64,000 nt of DNA from Phorcus lineatus (Eukaryota > Mollusca > Gastropoda > Trochida > Trochidae): contig OV121097.1 of the NCBI GenBank assembly GCA_921293015.1, positions 15,313,924 to 15,377,923 of the forward strand. The letters are read 5' to 3'. Under the pieces are notes generated by a model. It was not told where the DNA came from. It saw nothing but the letters and a program-made list of their open reading frames with translations, and made no database searches. Position numbers and translations under genes: made by a program. Within the stretch, counting starts at the first letter, position 1; each line of letters starts with the position of its first letter. This document shows positions 25,490 to 37,081 of the stretch, piece by piece.

Positions 25490-25918
25490 ACTGTGTTCCG
25501 TAGGAGATATCGCTTGTGGAAGATCAAGCGATATCTCTTAGGAGATTTCGTTTTGACAGTAGACTTTGAACAATGCCCTATTACAGTCAAGATCATGACA
25601 TCACAATTGCTTTACATCATCAAGTAATGTCATCGCAATGCTATGACATCATAAACATGATGACGTCACAATGCTATGACATCACACCACTGAGAGTCTT
25701 AGAGTAGTTCAATATTCAGAAATACACATTTTTCACGGAATCGAAATGAAAAATGATTTTGAATGATAAATAGAATCTCACCCTTGTGTCTTCTGATATC
25801 AAATATATCAACACTCGTTGATAAAAGTAAAATATCCTCGGCAAGCCTCGGATATTTGTAACTTTTATCAACTCGTGTTGATATATTTGATATCAGAAGA
25901 CACTTGGGTGAGATTCTC
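25490..25918. repeat. Hairpin-rich insertion with a ~147-bp palindrome
   Basis: A short hairpin (GAGATATCGCTTG / CAAGCGATATCTC, 25507-25543) is followed by repeated TGACATCA-type words. A long inverted repeat spans 25772-25918. Its outer arms are AGAATCTCACCC / GGGTGAGATTCT and its inner arms are TTCTGATATCAAATATATCA and its complement, around an inner AAATATCC / GGATATTT stem. The sequence is absent from the other spacers, so it is probably a fold-back or MITE insertion. Confidence 0.65.
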
Positions 25919-27264
25919 TATGTATGCACGTAACAGGGAAATATAGAGATCTTATAAAAAGGAAAACGAATGTGGTGATATAAGGATTTATCAAACGATA
26001 GTACCACGCAAAGTTAGGAGGCGCAAAAACCATTTGCTAACGATGTTCATACTAAAATGGCAGCACGCAGTTTTTGCTTCATACGGGACACCTTCTTACA
26101 CGATAGACTATCGGTAGAATGGTGAGACGTCCTAAGAAGATATATATTATGCATAGTGTTATCATTGATTTGTGAAATGTTAAAAAAGAGTCTGCCGGTT
26201 TGAACATTTGTTGTGTTAGTTGCGTGTGACTTGTTACAATCAAACATTCATTGTAGAACACACATGATACATTGTGGGTAACGATCAGATGATATGCAGT
26301 GGGCCTATTGAGTTTTGCGAATTAACTTGTGTATTTGTGTAAACAATTCTACATGTTGGTCTATACGAATTAGCTTAAAAATTAAATGAAGTTCACCCGA
26401 TAAGAACATAAACACAAGTACTAGAAAACAACTTATTCAAGGGAAAACATGTAAGAAAAATAGCTCATATTGTATATTTAAATCAAATGCTGTACATAAC
26501 AACAACAGGAAAGCCAGGTTTATAGAAATAAAGCTCGAAAGATAGCAGATCAACTTGAAAGCGACACTCACTTTATTTCCTGTATAAACGGTCACCCTGT
26601 TTAGACACCCTCTTTAGCCAGGGTCTAGAAACGCTAACGTTTGCCTCATCAAAAACCTCTTTAAATTTTTTCTGCAGACACCCGAGCGATACAAGGGGTT
26701 TGAACTTGTCTTCGTTGGGACAATAGATTAAATCTTTCATAGTCAAACCATAGTCAAACCACGTAGAGTTCTCTCCCTTCGACATAGTAGAGGAGTAAAA
26801 TATTGTTGTACACCTGACATAGCTGACACCGCAGACCTAATCGAGATTAGACTTGTGTATATTGAGTTTTGTTTTGAGTCATCAAAACTCAACAATATAT
26901 ATTGTTTTCTCAAGAGAAATATAAAAAAAAGAAAAGTCAAAACGATATGAACCTTCAATAAACAAAAAGAAAAAAAGTACCTCGTACAAATACCGAGTAA
27001 AGAATTAAGTTTTCAAATTTAGGATATATATTTTAAACTTATTCATTATTGAAGAAATGAAACCGGTAGCAAAATACTGTTCATGCAATAAAGAAGTCGT
27101 GTATCAACAGACGTGGTTTCACCAATTCTTGTAGATTTGATAAGAAATGAGTTGAAATATTTTATCTCTAAATTAGCGTGAAGAATTGCCTTTGCAATAT
27201 TGAATATCTTAACCGAATTGTGTTGCAACTGTATTGGTTTGTCATAACTTTGTGTTGTATGTTC
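25919..27264. other. Spacer, relic of the 113-bp array and neighbouring blocks
   Basis: About 26380-26530 keeps one or two copies of the 113-bp unit. 26520-26960 matches the block that follows the array in other units (for example 12000-12430) with many changes. No gene. Confidence 0.45.
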
Positions 27265-27375
27265 GATGGTTTCAAAATAATTTGTATTGGAGCGGCATTA
27301 ATATAAGTTTCCAGCTTGTTTGCCAATCCATTTTATTTTCTTACTTTGAAATGAATAAAATATGTTTAAACCATA
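27265..27375 (+). mobile_element. LINE 3' UTR fragment
   Basis: GGAGCGGC...GCTTGTTTGCCAATCCATT...ATGAATAAAATATGTTTAAA matches the 3' end of the LINE at 60470-60557, including the terminal AATATGTTTAAA. Only about 100 bases remain, so it is a very short 5'-truncated copy. Confidence 0.6.
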
Positions 27376-28810
27376 CTAGTCCATTCTATACCGTTATTGT
27401 AGCACTACCTGACAATTTTAAAGCTATTAGCAGCGCATACCATACAATACCATAGCATACGATATCACTGAATATAGTACTTTGAATCATTCACATTCAG
27501 CCATAGTGCATACCAGAACGTTCCTATTGTATCGACCAAAGCATATCATGGTATAGCATAGCATTCCAAACAAGACTATACCACACCATACCAAACAATA
27601 TTAACCAAAAACCATACCACATTTTAGCATACCATGATGTATGTTAGTTAACTATTGATTATTGCGGCTTGACCAATATGCAGCAATCAACAGCGGTCTC
27701 GTTTCCACCTTATCTCACCATGACAAACTATACATATACCATATCACTCCATACAAACCATATCATATTAAAAAACCTGACTTTACAATTTCATGCCATA
27801 CCGTGAGTGAGATGTTGTTATGGGACGCTTGACCAAATATTGGCTACTAACAGCACATTCCATGTCTTACCGTGTCGTATCAACTATAACATAGCATACC
27901 TTTCCATGTCATTCCATAAAATGTCATACTTTACCTTACCATACCATTCCATACCATACGTTACCGTACCATACCATATCATATTAAACATACCATACTG
28001 TACCATTCCATTCTATACCGTGATGTTTGTTGTTAAAAACCCCTTGACCTTTTTTCCAGGAATCAGGTGCGCATACCGTATCGTTCTCGTTTCCATCATA
28101 ACTCACTATGACTCACTATACATATACCATATCATTCCATACAAACCATATCATATTAAAATACCCGACTTTACAATTCCATACAATATACAGTGAGTGA
28201 GATGTTGTAATGGGACGCTTTACCAAATATAAGCTACTAACAGCACATTCCATGCCCAACCGTGCCGTATCAACTTTACCATAGCATACATTCAATACAT
28301 TTCCACCTTACCTTACTGTGGCAGATGTATTTTATTGAAAATAAAGTATTTTATCTTATTGCTATTCTCTCTTTTTATTTATATTATTATATAGCACACC
28401 AAGGATTAAGCCTTTAGAGTTTGGTCTTATATAATGTAACCAAGCCAGAACGATTGTCAGCTGATTGGTCTTACTAACTTCATTCCCATTTCAAGTCATT
28501 TTGCACAGCTTCTTTGCACTGCATAATTGTCCATTAGATACCATATCATACCATATTGTACCGTATCGTATAGTCTTAAACATACCTTACCATACCATAT
28601 CGTATTAAACATACCATAATTTACAATTCCATACTATACCGTTATGTTTGTTGTTTAAACCCCTTGACCATTATGCAGCAATAAAGTGCGCATACCATAC
28701 CTTTATATATCACACCATACCATACCATACCATACCACTTTATATATCACACCATACCTTTCCATGTCACACCATTCCATACCATACCATAGATTACATC
28801 ATATCACATT
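27376..28810. repeat. CCATACC-rich low-complexity spacer
   Basis: Dense CATACC, CCATAC and TACCATA words with two similar blocks (about 27690-27870 and 28060-28240, both with CATATACCATATCA and GTGAGTGAGATGTTGT). Short frames here read as TIPYHT-type peptides and are artefacts of the repeat. Confidence 0.55.
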
Positions 28811-29171
28811 TTATTACTCGCCCGCGTAAGATACCGCAGTGTAATATTTATACGGCGATATTAAACTAGTGTAATACCGCTCCCCCGTATGACGTCATAA
28901 TATTGTGTTGTTGTGACGTCACAATCTTGGCACCGACGTCACAATGGCGGCTTAATCGCGGAAATGCTTCGTTCAGTACACTTTCGGCATTCAATGATTG
29001 ATTACTGAGGTCAAGTAATAAACAGAATACTAAACTTCCTTCAATTTAATACTATTTTTATTAAACTCGTTAATGATTTAGTACCAAACTCGCTTTCGCT
29101 CGTTTCATACCGAATCATTAACTCGTTTAATAAAAATAGTATTAAATGGAAGGTCGTTTAGTATCCTCTAT
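28811..29171. mobile_element. Fold-back element, copy 1
   Basis: This 361-base sequence recurs at 37880-38239 in unrelated surroundings. It begins TTATTACTCGCCCG. The second half is a long stem-loop: about 49-base arms around AATACTATTTTTATTAAAC and its complement, with a loop holding CTCGCTTTCGCTCG. The first half has several TGACGTCA-like sites. It has no coding capacity. Confidence 0.7.
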
Positions 29172-29269
29172 TATCACACCATACCATACCATAGATTACA
29201 TCATATCACATTATTTTACAGTGCATCACATCATAATGATGAATCATATATTGCCCACACTTCCGTTTC

Positions 29270-29537
29270 TTTTAAAAACCAAGACTTTTTATCTCAGGAC
29301 AAATAGCAAAATATTGGATATCTAATAAATCCGGTAAGTATACGTTCCAAAATAAAACAGACAAAGCAGGTGATGACACCTTACACCGCGTAAAACTGAT
29401 ATTACGTGACACAATATATTGCAATAGGCGACAACGGGAAAATTGAACATTTAACACCTGCAACTTATTAATTAGATCCTCATTATAAAAGTACGAGACG
29501 AGCACCTCAACATCAATCGGACTTTCCTCAACCGAAA
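29270..29537 (+). promoter_or_regulatory. Promoter of unit 5
   Basis: TATAAAAG at 29484-29491. The block shared with the other units begins near 29325; the stretch before it, which holds the first E-box in units 2 to 4, is altered. The middle CAGGTG and the ACACCTG before the TATA box are present. Confidence 0.55.
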
Positions 29538-30364
29538 ATGAATACCCTCATCATTTTCCTGTCCGTCGTGGGCATGTGTGCTGCCTTTTGGTCGGTAAGT
29601 AATAAACGATATCTTCTTCGAACATGTCTTCTTCTTCTGAATTCTAATGGTACCACTTTCAAGATTAACTTAAATCAAACTTTGATTCTGGTAAATTTTT
29701 CACCCCATTATATTTTGATTCCGGTAATTGTATTATAAGTTGTAAAACTCCACTTAATCTAATCGGAATCTAATCGGAATTAAATTTGCAAATCAACAAG
29801 AGATGGAAAACAGTCTTTCACCAAAAATGATAAAGGTCCGTACGATGATTTGTTAATTTCTTAAAATTGCTTCGTTATATTCTGCTTTCTGCAAGTCGAG
29901 CATCATGTTAGCAACAATAATTTATTAATAGGATGTAAAGATGCCTCAATAGAAATTTTAACGTTCTGTATGGTTAAATTGAGAATTCTCGAAAAATGTG
30001 AGGCAGTTTTTCTTGGAATACGTGTGAGCGACAGCGATTGTTTATGATTGTTTCATTTAAGGGATTCTCATAAACTGAGTTCTGTGCAACATCGTGTTAA
30101 GACCTCAATACTTGTATGAGATGTAAAACTCCACATTTTTTAAAAATTAAGCTGTAAGCTTATTTTGTCATTTCGCTAGAGGAATGGTACAGAATTTCTT
30201 CAACAAAGAATATGTAATAATACTATTTCCTCCATTATAGATTATAATCATACAAATAATGACTGGGTAAATCAAGAGAAATACGAAAAATTATTCACCG
30301 AAAGCAAACTAGATGTAATGATCCGGACGTAATGCATTACAGCTAATATTATACTTAATACTAA

Positions 30365-31275
30365 GAGTCGAACGAAGATTCGATACCTTTTTATATCAAT
30401 CAGAGCCGAATGCGTAGCGTGAGGCTTCGAATTTAATATCAACAGTATCGAATGTACGTTCGAAACACAAAATTTTCAGAACACAATTGGTTTATCTCCA
30501 TTTTACCATGACGAGTTTATTAACTTTAAATTGCATTTTTTTGATGTCGCGAAATTTCAGGCGTGATGCGGCCATAGGCATTTCCATTTTAAGTAGGTAT
30601 AATATTGGTAAACCCTACTCTAATATCGTTAGATTAGGGAACGTTGAACATCAGAGAGTTATCAAGACAAACTATGTACCTTGAAATTGTTCTTAACACT
30701 CATGATGGCAGCACAAAATATTCCAAATCGACGTCCTAAAGATACTGAATCACCTCCAACAAAATGGCTGATACCAAATTCCTTTAGCTGATCATGTGAC
30801 TAGCCTTGTGACGTCATAACTGCACACGCCTATGATGTCACTGTGTTCAAATGAGTCTTCGCAGCTTTAAATCCAAAGCTTTTTTTCCGATATTGATGCA
30901 AACAAATCATACGGCTGAGTGTTAAAATGTTGATAAAATTGTGATGAAGTAAGTGTAGGTAACGTTATACATTTTGGAGGAAACCACAAGCCGTACTGTA
31001 CGGAAACTGCATGCGACTCCTGACTTGATCATTTGTAGCCAAGTGTAGTTGAAATACCGGTCAGTATTCGAGAAAATCCACAGCTTAAAATTAGGTCTTA
31101 AAAAATAAAAACAAGTTGGAAGAATGTGAACATAATAGAAACCGCAAAATGAAGGCTATTCAAGCCGGTTTTAATGTTTAGCACCCTCATGGCATCGAGC
31201 CTTGGGGACGATATTTTCCACCGCGGTTATTCGGCTATCTAAAAAATTTGTTCGAACGTAGATTCGACGATGAAA
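30365..31275. mobile_element. Fold-back-type insertion in intron 1 of unit 5
   Basis: Extra sequence relative to the 357-base introns of units 2 to 4. CGAACGAAGATTCGA (about 30370) and TCGAACGTAGATTCGA (about 31252) frame it, and TCGAATGTACGTTCGAAC (about 30446) is the complement of the latter. It also has TGACGTCA-like sites. The ends are approximate. Confidence 0.35.
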
Positions 31276-31461
31276 TAAACCAATCAATAACAAGGATTTT
31301 TAAATGCTATGGTAGAATGTCACTTTATAAGGCAAGCATAACAATTTAGAAATGTGATTCAGTTTATGTTTTCCTTTCCATATTATTAGGTAAAGCCTGA
31401 AAGCACTACAAGCAAACCTAGGTGCCCGCCAAAAGGTACAACCAGTTACCCGTTGAGAACA

Positions 31462-32815
31462 AGTGACAAGCCTGGAGGCCCAACATGTGACAAGCCTGGA
31501 GGCCCAACATGTGACCAGCCTAGAGGTTAAACAGGTGACCAGTCTAGAGGCCCAACAAGTGACCAGCAAAGAGACCCAACAGGTGACCAGCCTAGAGGCC
31601 CAACTGGTGACCAGCCTAGAGGCCAAACAGGTGACCAGCAAAGAGGCCCAACAGGTGTCCAGCCTAAAGGCCCAACAAGTGACCAGCCTAGAGACCCAAG
31701 AGGTAACCGGCCTAGAGGCCAAACAGGTGACCAGCCTAAAGGCCCAACAAGTGACCAGCCTAGACGCCCAACAGGTGACCAGCCTAGAGGCCCAACAGGT
31801 GACCAGCCTAAAGGCCCAACAAGTGACCAGCCTAGACGCCCAACAAGTGACTAGCAAAGAGGCCCAACAGGTGACCAGCCTAAAGGCCCAACAAGTGACC
31901 AGCCTAGACGCCCAACAGGTGACCAGCCAAGAGGTACAACAGGTGACCAACCTAGAGGCCAAACAGGTGACCAGCCTAGAGGCCCAACAAGTGACCAGCA
32001 AAGAGGCCCAACAGGTGAGAAGCCTAGAGGCCCAACTGGTGACCAGCAAAGAGGCCCAACAGGTGACCCGCCTAAACGCCCAAAAAGTGACCAGCCTAGA
32101 GACCCAAGAGGTAACCCGCCTAAACGCCCAACAGGTGACAAGCAAAGTGGCCCAACAGGTGACCAGCCTAGAGGCCCAACAGGTGACCAGCCCAGAGGCC
32201 CAACAGGTGACCAACAAAGAGGCCCAACAGGTGAACAGCTTAGAGGCCCAACAAGTGACCAGCAAAGAGTCCCAACAGATGACCAGCATAAACCCAACAA
32301 GTGACCAGCGTAGACGCCCAACAAGTGACCAACAAAGAGGCCCAACAGGTGACCAGCCAAAAGGCCCAACAGGTGACCAGCCTAAAGGCCCAACATGTGA
32401 CCAGCCTAGACGCCCAAGAGGTGACCAGCCAAGAGGTCCAAGAGGTGACCAACCTAGAGGCCAAACAGGTGACCAGCCTAGAGGCCAAACAGGTGACCAG
32501 CAAAGAGGCCCAACAGGTGACCAGCCTAGAGGCCCAACAGGTGAACAGCTTAGAGGCCCAACAAGTGACCAGCAAAGAGGCCCAACAGATGACCAGTCTA
32601 AAGGCCCAACAAGTGACCAGCGTAGACGCCCAACAAGTGACCAACAAAGAGGCCCAACAGGTGACCAGCCTAAAGGCCCAACAAGTGACCAGCCTAGACG
32701 CCCAACAGGTGACCAGCCAAGAGGTCCAAGAGGTGACCAGCCTAGAGGCCAAACAGGTGACCAGCCTTGAGGCCCAATAAGTGACCAGTAAAGAGGCCAA
32801 ACAGGTGACCAACCC
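31462..32815. repeat. 24-bp tandem repeat, about 56 copies (unit 5)
   Basis: Unit GGTGACCAGCCTAGAGGCCC plus AACA, about twice as many copies as units 1 to 4. Because 24 is a multiple of three and four of the six frames lack stops for long stretches, several overlapping long open frames appear here. They are not evidence of coding. Confidence 0.85.
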
Positions 32816-33105
32816 TTGTGAAAATATTTATAATATCTCCTTAACCTTAAAAAATGATATTACTACGATTTGTGAAAAAAAATGAGGAAATAAAAAATAC
32901 AAGTTTTAATATCCTTATCTCGATCGTTTTTGAAACGAAATAAAGTATTTACATTCATCATATTGACGACGTTTTAGATCCAAATAACAAGAACTCGCTG
33001 TTGGCATTTGGGTTTCAGGAGACCAGGGAAAAAGTCAATGACGAGGAGTTGCTATAGGGTTTTTTTAAACAGAATTTGTTGATGGAAAAGTCGAGATGAC
33101 CATCG

Positions 33106-33111
33106 AATAAA
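33106..33111 (+). terminator. Polyadenylation signal AATAAA, unit 5
   Basis: In the conserved ATGACCATCGAATAAA stretch that follows the relic last exon. Confidence 0.55.
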
Positions 33112-33737
33112 GACCCCATGCATGTTCATTTTATTGCTGGTTTGCCTTTACCTATATCTCATCGAAACCTTTAACCAATATTAATGACCAACTCGCTCCT
33201 AATTCTACGTATTTAATTGAACATTAATTATCCATAATCGGGATTCACAGCCAAGTAAAAGGTTTAATGAAACGCATGTCTCAAAAGTATTTTATTATTG
33301 TCATATGACCAACATTTATATTATTGATACTATAAGTCAGAAATTGAATAGTCTTAAAAATACACCAACATTCCAATTTTTTTCTGAAAATCTCAACTCT
33401 CCCCGCAAGACTTCACATGCAAATCTTAATCCTAGCTGAATTCAGTCGTCATCCTATCTGTGCCAGCTCTTTAGAGTAATGAACCTAAGCTTGGTAGCCT
33501 GGTCAGAAACTTCCTAGAGACTGCTACTTATTGCGCATCAAAGCTTAACATAGCCAATGGTGAAGGCCAGCCTTTATTGCTAATAAAGAAACGACTTCAT
33601 ATAATGCGCATATCATTTTCATTCAAACAAGCGATTGTCCTGTTAAATACGACAAAGACGTGCAGTTTTTGTATATGCGGTTAATAACAAATGATTCAAT
33701 GGATCATCATAGTATCATTCATATATCAACTATTGTT
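33112..33737. other. Spacer after unit 5
   Basis: Diverged copy of the spacers after units 1 and 4 (for example CATATATCAACTATTGTTTAC near 33719). It ends where a LINE remnant begins. No gene. Confidence 0.45.
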
Positions 33738-35107
33738 TACTTAATAATATAATTCCATCTTCTTTGAAACATACCATTAGACGCACAGGATATATACCTA
33801 TTCTGAATTTAATTATATCATATTATCATTTGAATTTAATTAAATCTCATAAAGGTTCCAGATTGTTTTATGATACCCTGATTTCTAATGCAGAAATACC
33901 TAAAATTTGTTTTAATTGGCAAACTTCCTTTACAGATGTCAATCTTAACTGGAGTAGAATTTTCACAGAGATGGTATAAAGGATGTAAAACTCAGAGATT
34001 TTCAAAATAAGTTTTTACATGATATTTTCTATACTAAAAGAGAACTATCTAAGATGAAACTTGTCGACAACTTATGTTGCTGTTTTTGCAAGAAGATGAA
34101 TGAGAGTTTCTGTCATGTATGTTGGGAATGTAGAATGGTACAATCATTCTTGAATGATCTTGACGGTTGGATCAATTGTCATATGCAATATACAATCAAC
34201 ATACCAAAATACCTTGTTTGGTTTGGAACAATCAACATTAATAGACTACTGAATCATATTATATTATCAGCAAAAAAATATATCCATTTATGTAACATTA
34301 AGCAACATGTCCCACATCTTGATAGTTTTGAAAGATATATGTCGAAAAGTGTATTGCAAATAAAAACCAATCTTTTTAAACATGACAAGAAATGGTCATG
34401 TATATTGCATCCGATTACTGAGATTATAAGAATAATCAACAAGATGCGATGAATTACGGTTTATCTGTCCTGAGTGTAATATTGTTATTAACTCCGAGCT
34501 TTAGCGAGGAATTTATCATTATAATTCACGAGGGACAGATAAACCGTAATTCCGTGCTTCGAGTTGGTTATTCTTTTTCTTACCTGAGTCAAATTCTAAG
34601 AATATGTACGGTACTTTTGGAAAGGCGAGTTGCAAGTGAACTAGGTCGTTCATGTGCGACGAACAACGATTATGTCATGGTGCAGTTTATGTAGTCTCAG
34701 CAATTCATAACATTTTTGTGGATCATATATTAAGCAAGACAATCCTAAATGAACGAAAAAGTAAAACAAACAACATATAAAACATTTTACGTTTCATATT
34801 AATCCATACGAAATGAAATACAATGTTTTTAAAAGTCTCTTTGACACGTGTAAGACTCACTGATCGAATGAATAGAAAATAGTTCTCTCAGCCAATCAGA
34901 TTACAGGTTATCTTTAGAAAAACTGTAATTCCCGTGACCATTATGAAAATTTTAATACCAGGAATATTTGTGCCCGCTTGGGTAAGAATCAATTATAATA
35001 TCTATTTGAAATATCATGTGATAGTTGTAAGAACTTGAATGTATTGTATTCATGTACGACAATCTGCTCTTGGGATCAATAAAAACATATTTAAAAAACA
35101 AAAAAAA
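33738..35107 (+). mobile_element. L1/Tx1-like LINE 3' remnant
   Basis: The frame at 33764-33979 (HLNLIKSHKGSRLFYDTL) and the next one from 33982, after a frameshift, read like the C-terminal part of an L1-type ORF2: KFLHDIFYTKRELSKMKL, then a CCFCKKMNESFCHVCWEC knuckle, then a tail to TGA at 34450-34452. The 3' UTR resumes after an inserted hairpin element and ends in GGGATCAATAAAAAC and an A-rich tail (35085-35107). Confidence 0.6.
34451..34945. mobile_element. Hairpin/MITE inserted at the LINE stop codon
   Basis: Perfect 20-base inverted arms GAATTACGGTTTATCTGTCC (34451-34470) and its complement (34533-34552) enclose an 82-base hairpin. A weaker third copy near 34905-34935 (ACAGGTTATCTTTAGAAAAA, CTGTAATTC) may mark the right end. 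No coding capacity. Confidence 0.5.
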
Positions 35108-36182
35108 ACTATTGTATATTATATGACATACAAAATAATTTCATATGACATATAGATTATGAAGTAGTTATTTAAATAATATCATATTCTATAGAATATC
35201 ATACCATAGAGTACCATAGATTTCCATACAATACCATTCCATACCATGACTGACCTATTATTTAGCGCCGTCTGACACATATATCCATTAATTATCAACT
35301 ATCAACTATCGGATAATGAGTGAATTTCATTTTTCGTCGATGCATTTGTCTCAAATCTAGTCATATGACCGTCGGCAGTACTACACCATGAAAGACCATA
35401 CATTACCATACAATACCGTACTTTTTTAAGTGATTGATTGTTTAGCATCGTTTGACCAATGTACATCATTTAACGACTCATACAATAGCATACCCTGTCG
35501 TTTAAACCATGCAACACCATGCCATACCATACATGTACATGTACATATCATTCCATACAATACCATAATATTAAACATATTAGACTTAACAAACCTTGAG
35601 TGAATGGGTTATTGTCGACCAAATTTCAGCCATTAACAGCGCATGCCATGCCATACCGTATCGTATAAACCATACCATTGCATACCATTGCATACCAGAC
35701 CATGTCATAAAGTATCATACCAAATCTTCCCATCATTAAGCATACAAAACCACGCCGTACCGTATCGTACCGTCTCAAACATACCTTACCATACTATACC
35801 ATATCAAACATACCATGGTATATCATTCCATACCATTCAGTTGTTTCGCACGACAATTATTCAGCAATTAAGAGCGCATACCATACCTTACCATACAATA
35901 CCATACCATATCTGCCATATATTACATCTTACAAATCACATCATGATAATTATTCATCTACTGCCGACCCTTTCATTTAAAAAAACAAACACTTTTTAAA
36001 ATAATAAAACACTGAAAGCCAATGACACATAAATTTAGAAAAAAATACATATATATAGAATATACAGATAGCTACCAGATACCGGGACTATCATTACTCT
36101 TAGACTTTGAAAAAGCTATTACCGATACTGGAACTACAAAGGAATCCACTTCATAAAACTGGAGGCCCCATCCTTCAAAACA
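35108..36182. repeat. CCATACC-rich spacer before unit 6
   Basis: Same low-complexity CATACC words as the other spacers up to about 35935, then unremarkable AT-rich sequence. A roughly 75-base piece (ACTATCGGATAATGAGTG... TCATATGACCGTC, 35299-35375) recurs at 38659-38735 inside intron 2 of unit 6. Confidence 0.5.
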
Positions 36183-36629
36183 TTAAATATGCACAAAGTA
36201 ATTATGCTGTTGGGATCAAATATGCCAAACTTCATAAAGGGTGTTATTCCATCGACAAGTAGTGGTTGTTTCTGAAAATTTACATCTCAATGCTTATAAG
36301 TTACCATAGAGACAATAAACAACAAAGACGTCGAGACTTATGATCGAAAACCGGACAATCACGCGCGCCAATCACTCAAACGTAATTTTGGAAACTTATT
36401 TATAGCTGGCATAACGAGAAATATGGTTTGATTTAGCTTTGGTTTGATTAGGCCCTTTAACTAATGTACATGCTGAATATGGACTTCTTAACATTTACAT
36501 AAAAGTTTTGAATTAAACTCGAAAACAAGAAATGTTATAATCATAATAATATTGATTCGGGTCATAAGTTATTTTGGCTTCATTTTAGCCACATACAAAA
36601 CTCATGAAACATACTCTGTGTCACTTTAA
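36183..36629. mobile_element. MITE-like dispersed repeat, copy 1
   Basis: About 450 bases shared, with divergence, with 49159-49611. It begins TTAAATATGCACAAAGTA and ends CATACTCTGTGTCACTTTAA, an imperfect terminal inverted repeat. No coding capacity. Confidence 0.5.
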
Positions 36630-36799
36630 TTTCTAAAGTCCACGATTACTATGAGGTTACTTAATGTGCAGCTGAAATGTCAAACAAAATCTATATGTTA
36701 TGCAACTTCTGGCTATCCTGTATGTACATTTGAAATTAAAACAGTGAATTAAAATATTTTTTTTAAATTTTGTGAAAAATATGAAAATTAAAAGATAAA

Positions 36800-37081
36800 T
36801 ATTGGCATGATTAAGGTATCCGTATTATGAGGATAAAACTTTTTTACCTTAATAAAACGAACACACCTGTAAGTATACGTTCCAATATAGAATCAGATGT
36901 AGCAGGTGATGACACCTTACACCGCGTTAAACTCATATTACGTGACAAAATATAGTGCATTAGCCGACAACGTGAAACCTGGTAAATAAGATGTTTAACA
37001 CCTGCAATTTATTAATTGGATCCCCACTATAAAAGTATGAGACAAATACCTGAACATCATATGGACTTTCCTTCTCCGAAA
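36800..37081 (+). promoter_or_regulatory. Promoter of unit 6
   Basis: TATAAAAG at 37028-37035, 54 bases before the ATG as in the other units. CACCTG at 36864, CAGGTG at 36903 and CACCTG at 36999 match the three E-boxes of unit 2 in order and orientation, although the surrounding bases have diverged more. Confidence 0.65.

Larger units (their letters stand above)
29538..33039 (+). pseudogene. Secreted octapeptide-repeat gene, unit 5, degenerate
   Basis: Exon 1 (29538-29594) is intact, with Met for Ile at position 12 of the ...VVGMCAAFWS peptide. Intron 1 is 1795 bases and holds an inserted fold-back element. Exon 2 starts at 31390 with VKPESTTSKPRCPPKGTTSYP, closer to unit 6 than to units 1 to 4 because it keeps TTSYP. 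The octapeptide frame meets TAA at 31528-31530, TAG at 31852-31854 and a frameshift near 32290. Past the repeats, from about 32815, the sequence matches intron 8 of unit 6, then a damaged copy of its last exon (AAGAACTCGCTGTTGGC at 32989-33005) missing part of its middle. Exons 3 to 8 are absent. A short 47-residue product before the first stop is possible, but a functional full protein is not. Confidence 0.75.

Noticed and set aside
33729..35118. ACTATTGT flanking the L1-like remnant as a target-site duplication
   Set aside because: The sequence to the right does not continue the spacer seen to the left in other units, so a rearrangement or chance match is as likely.
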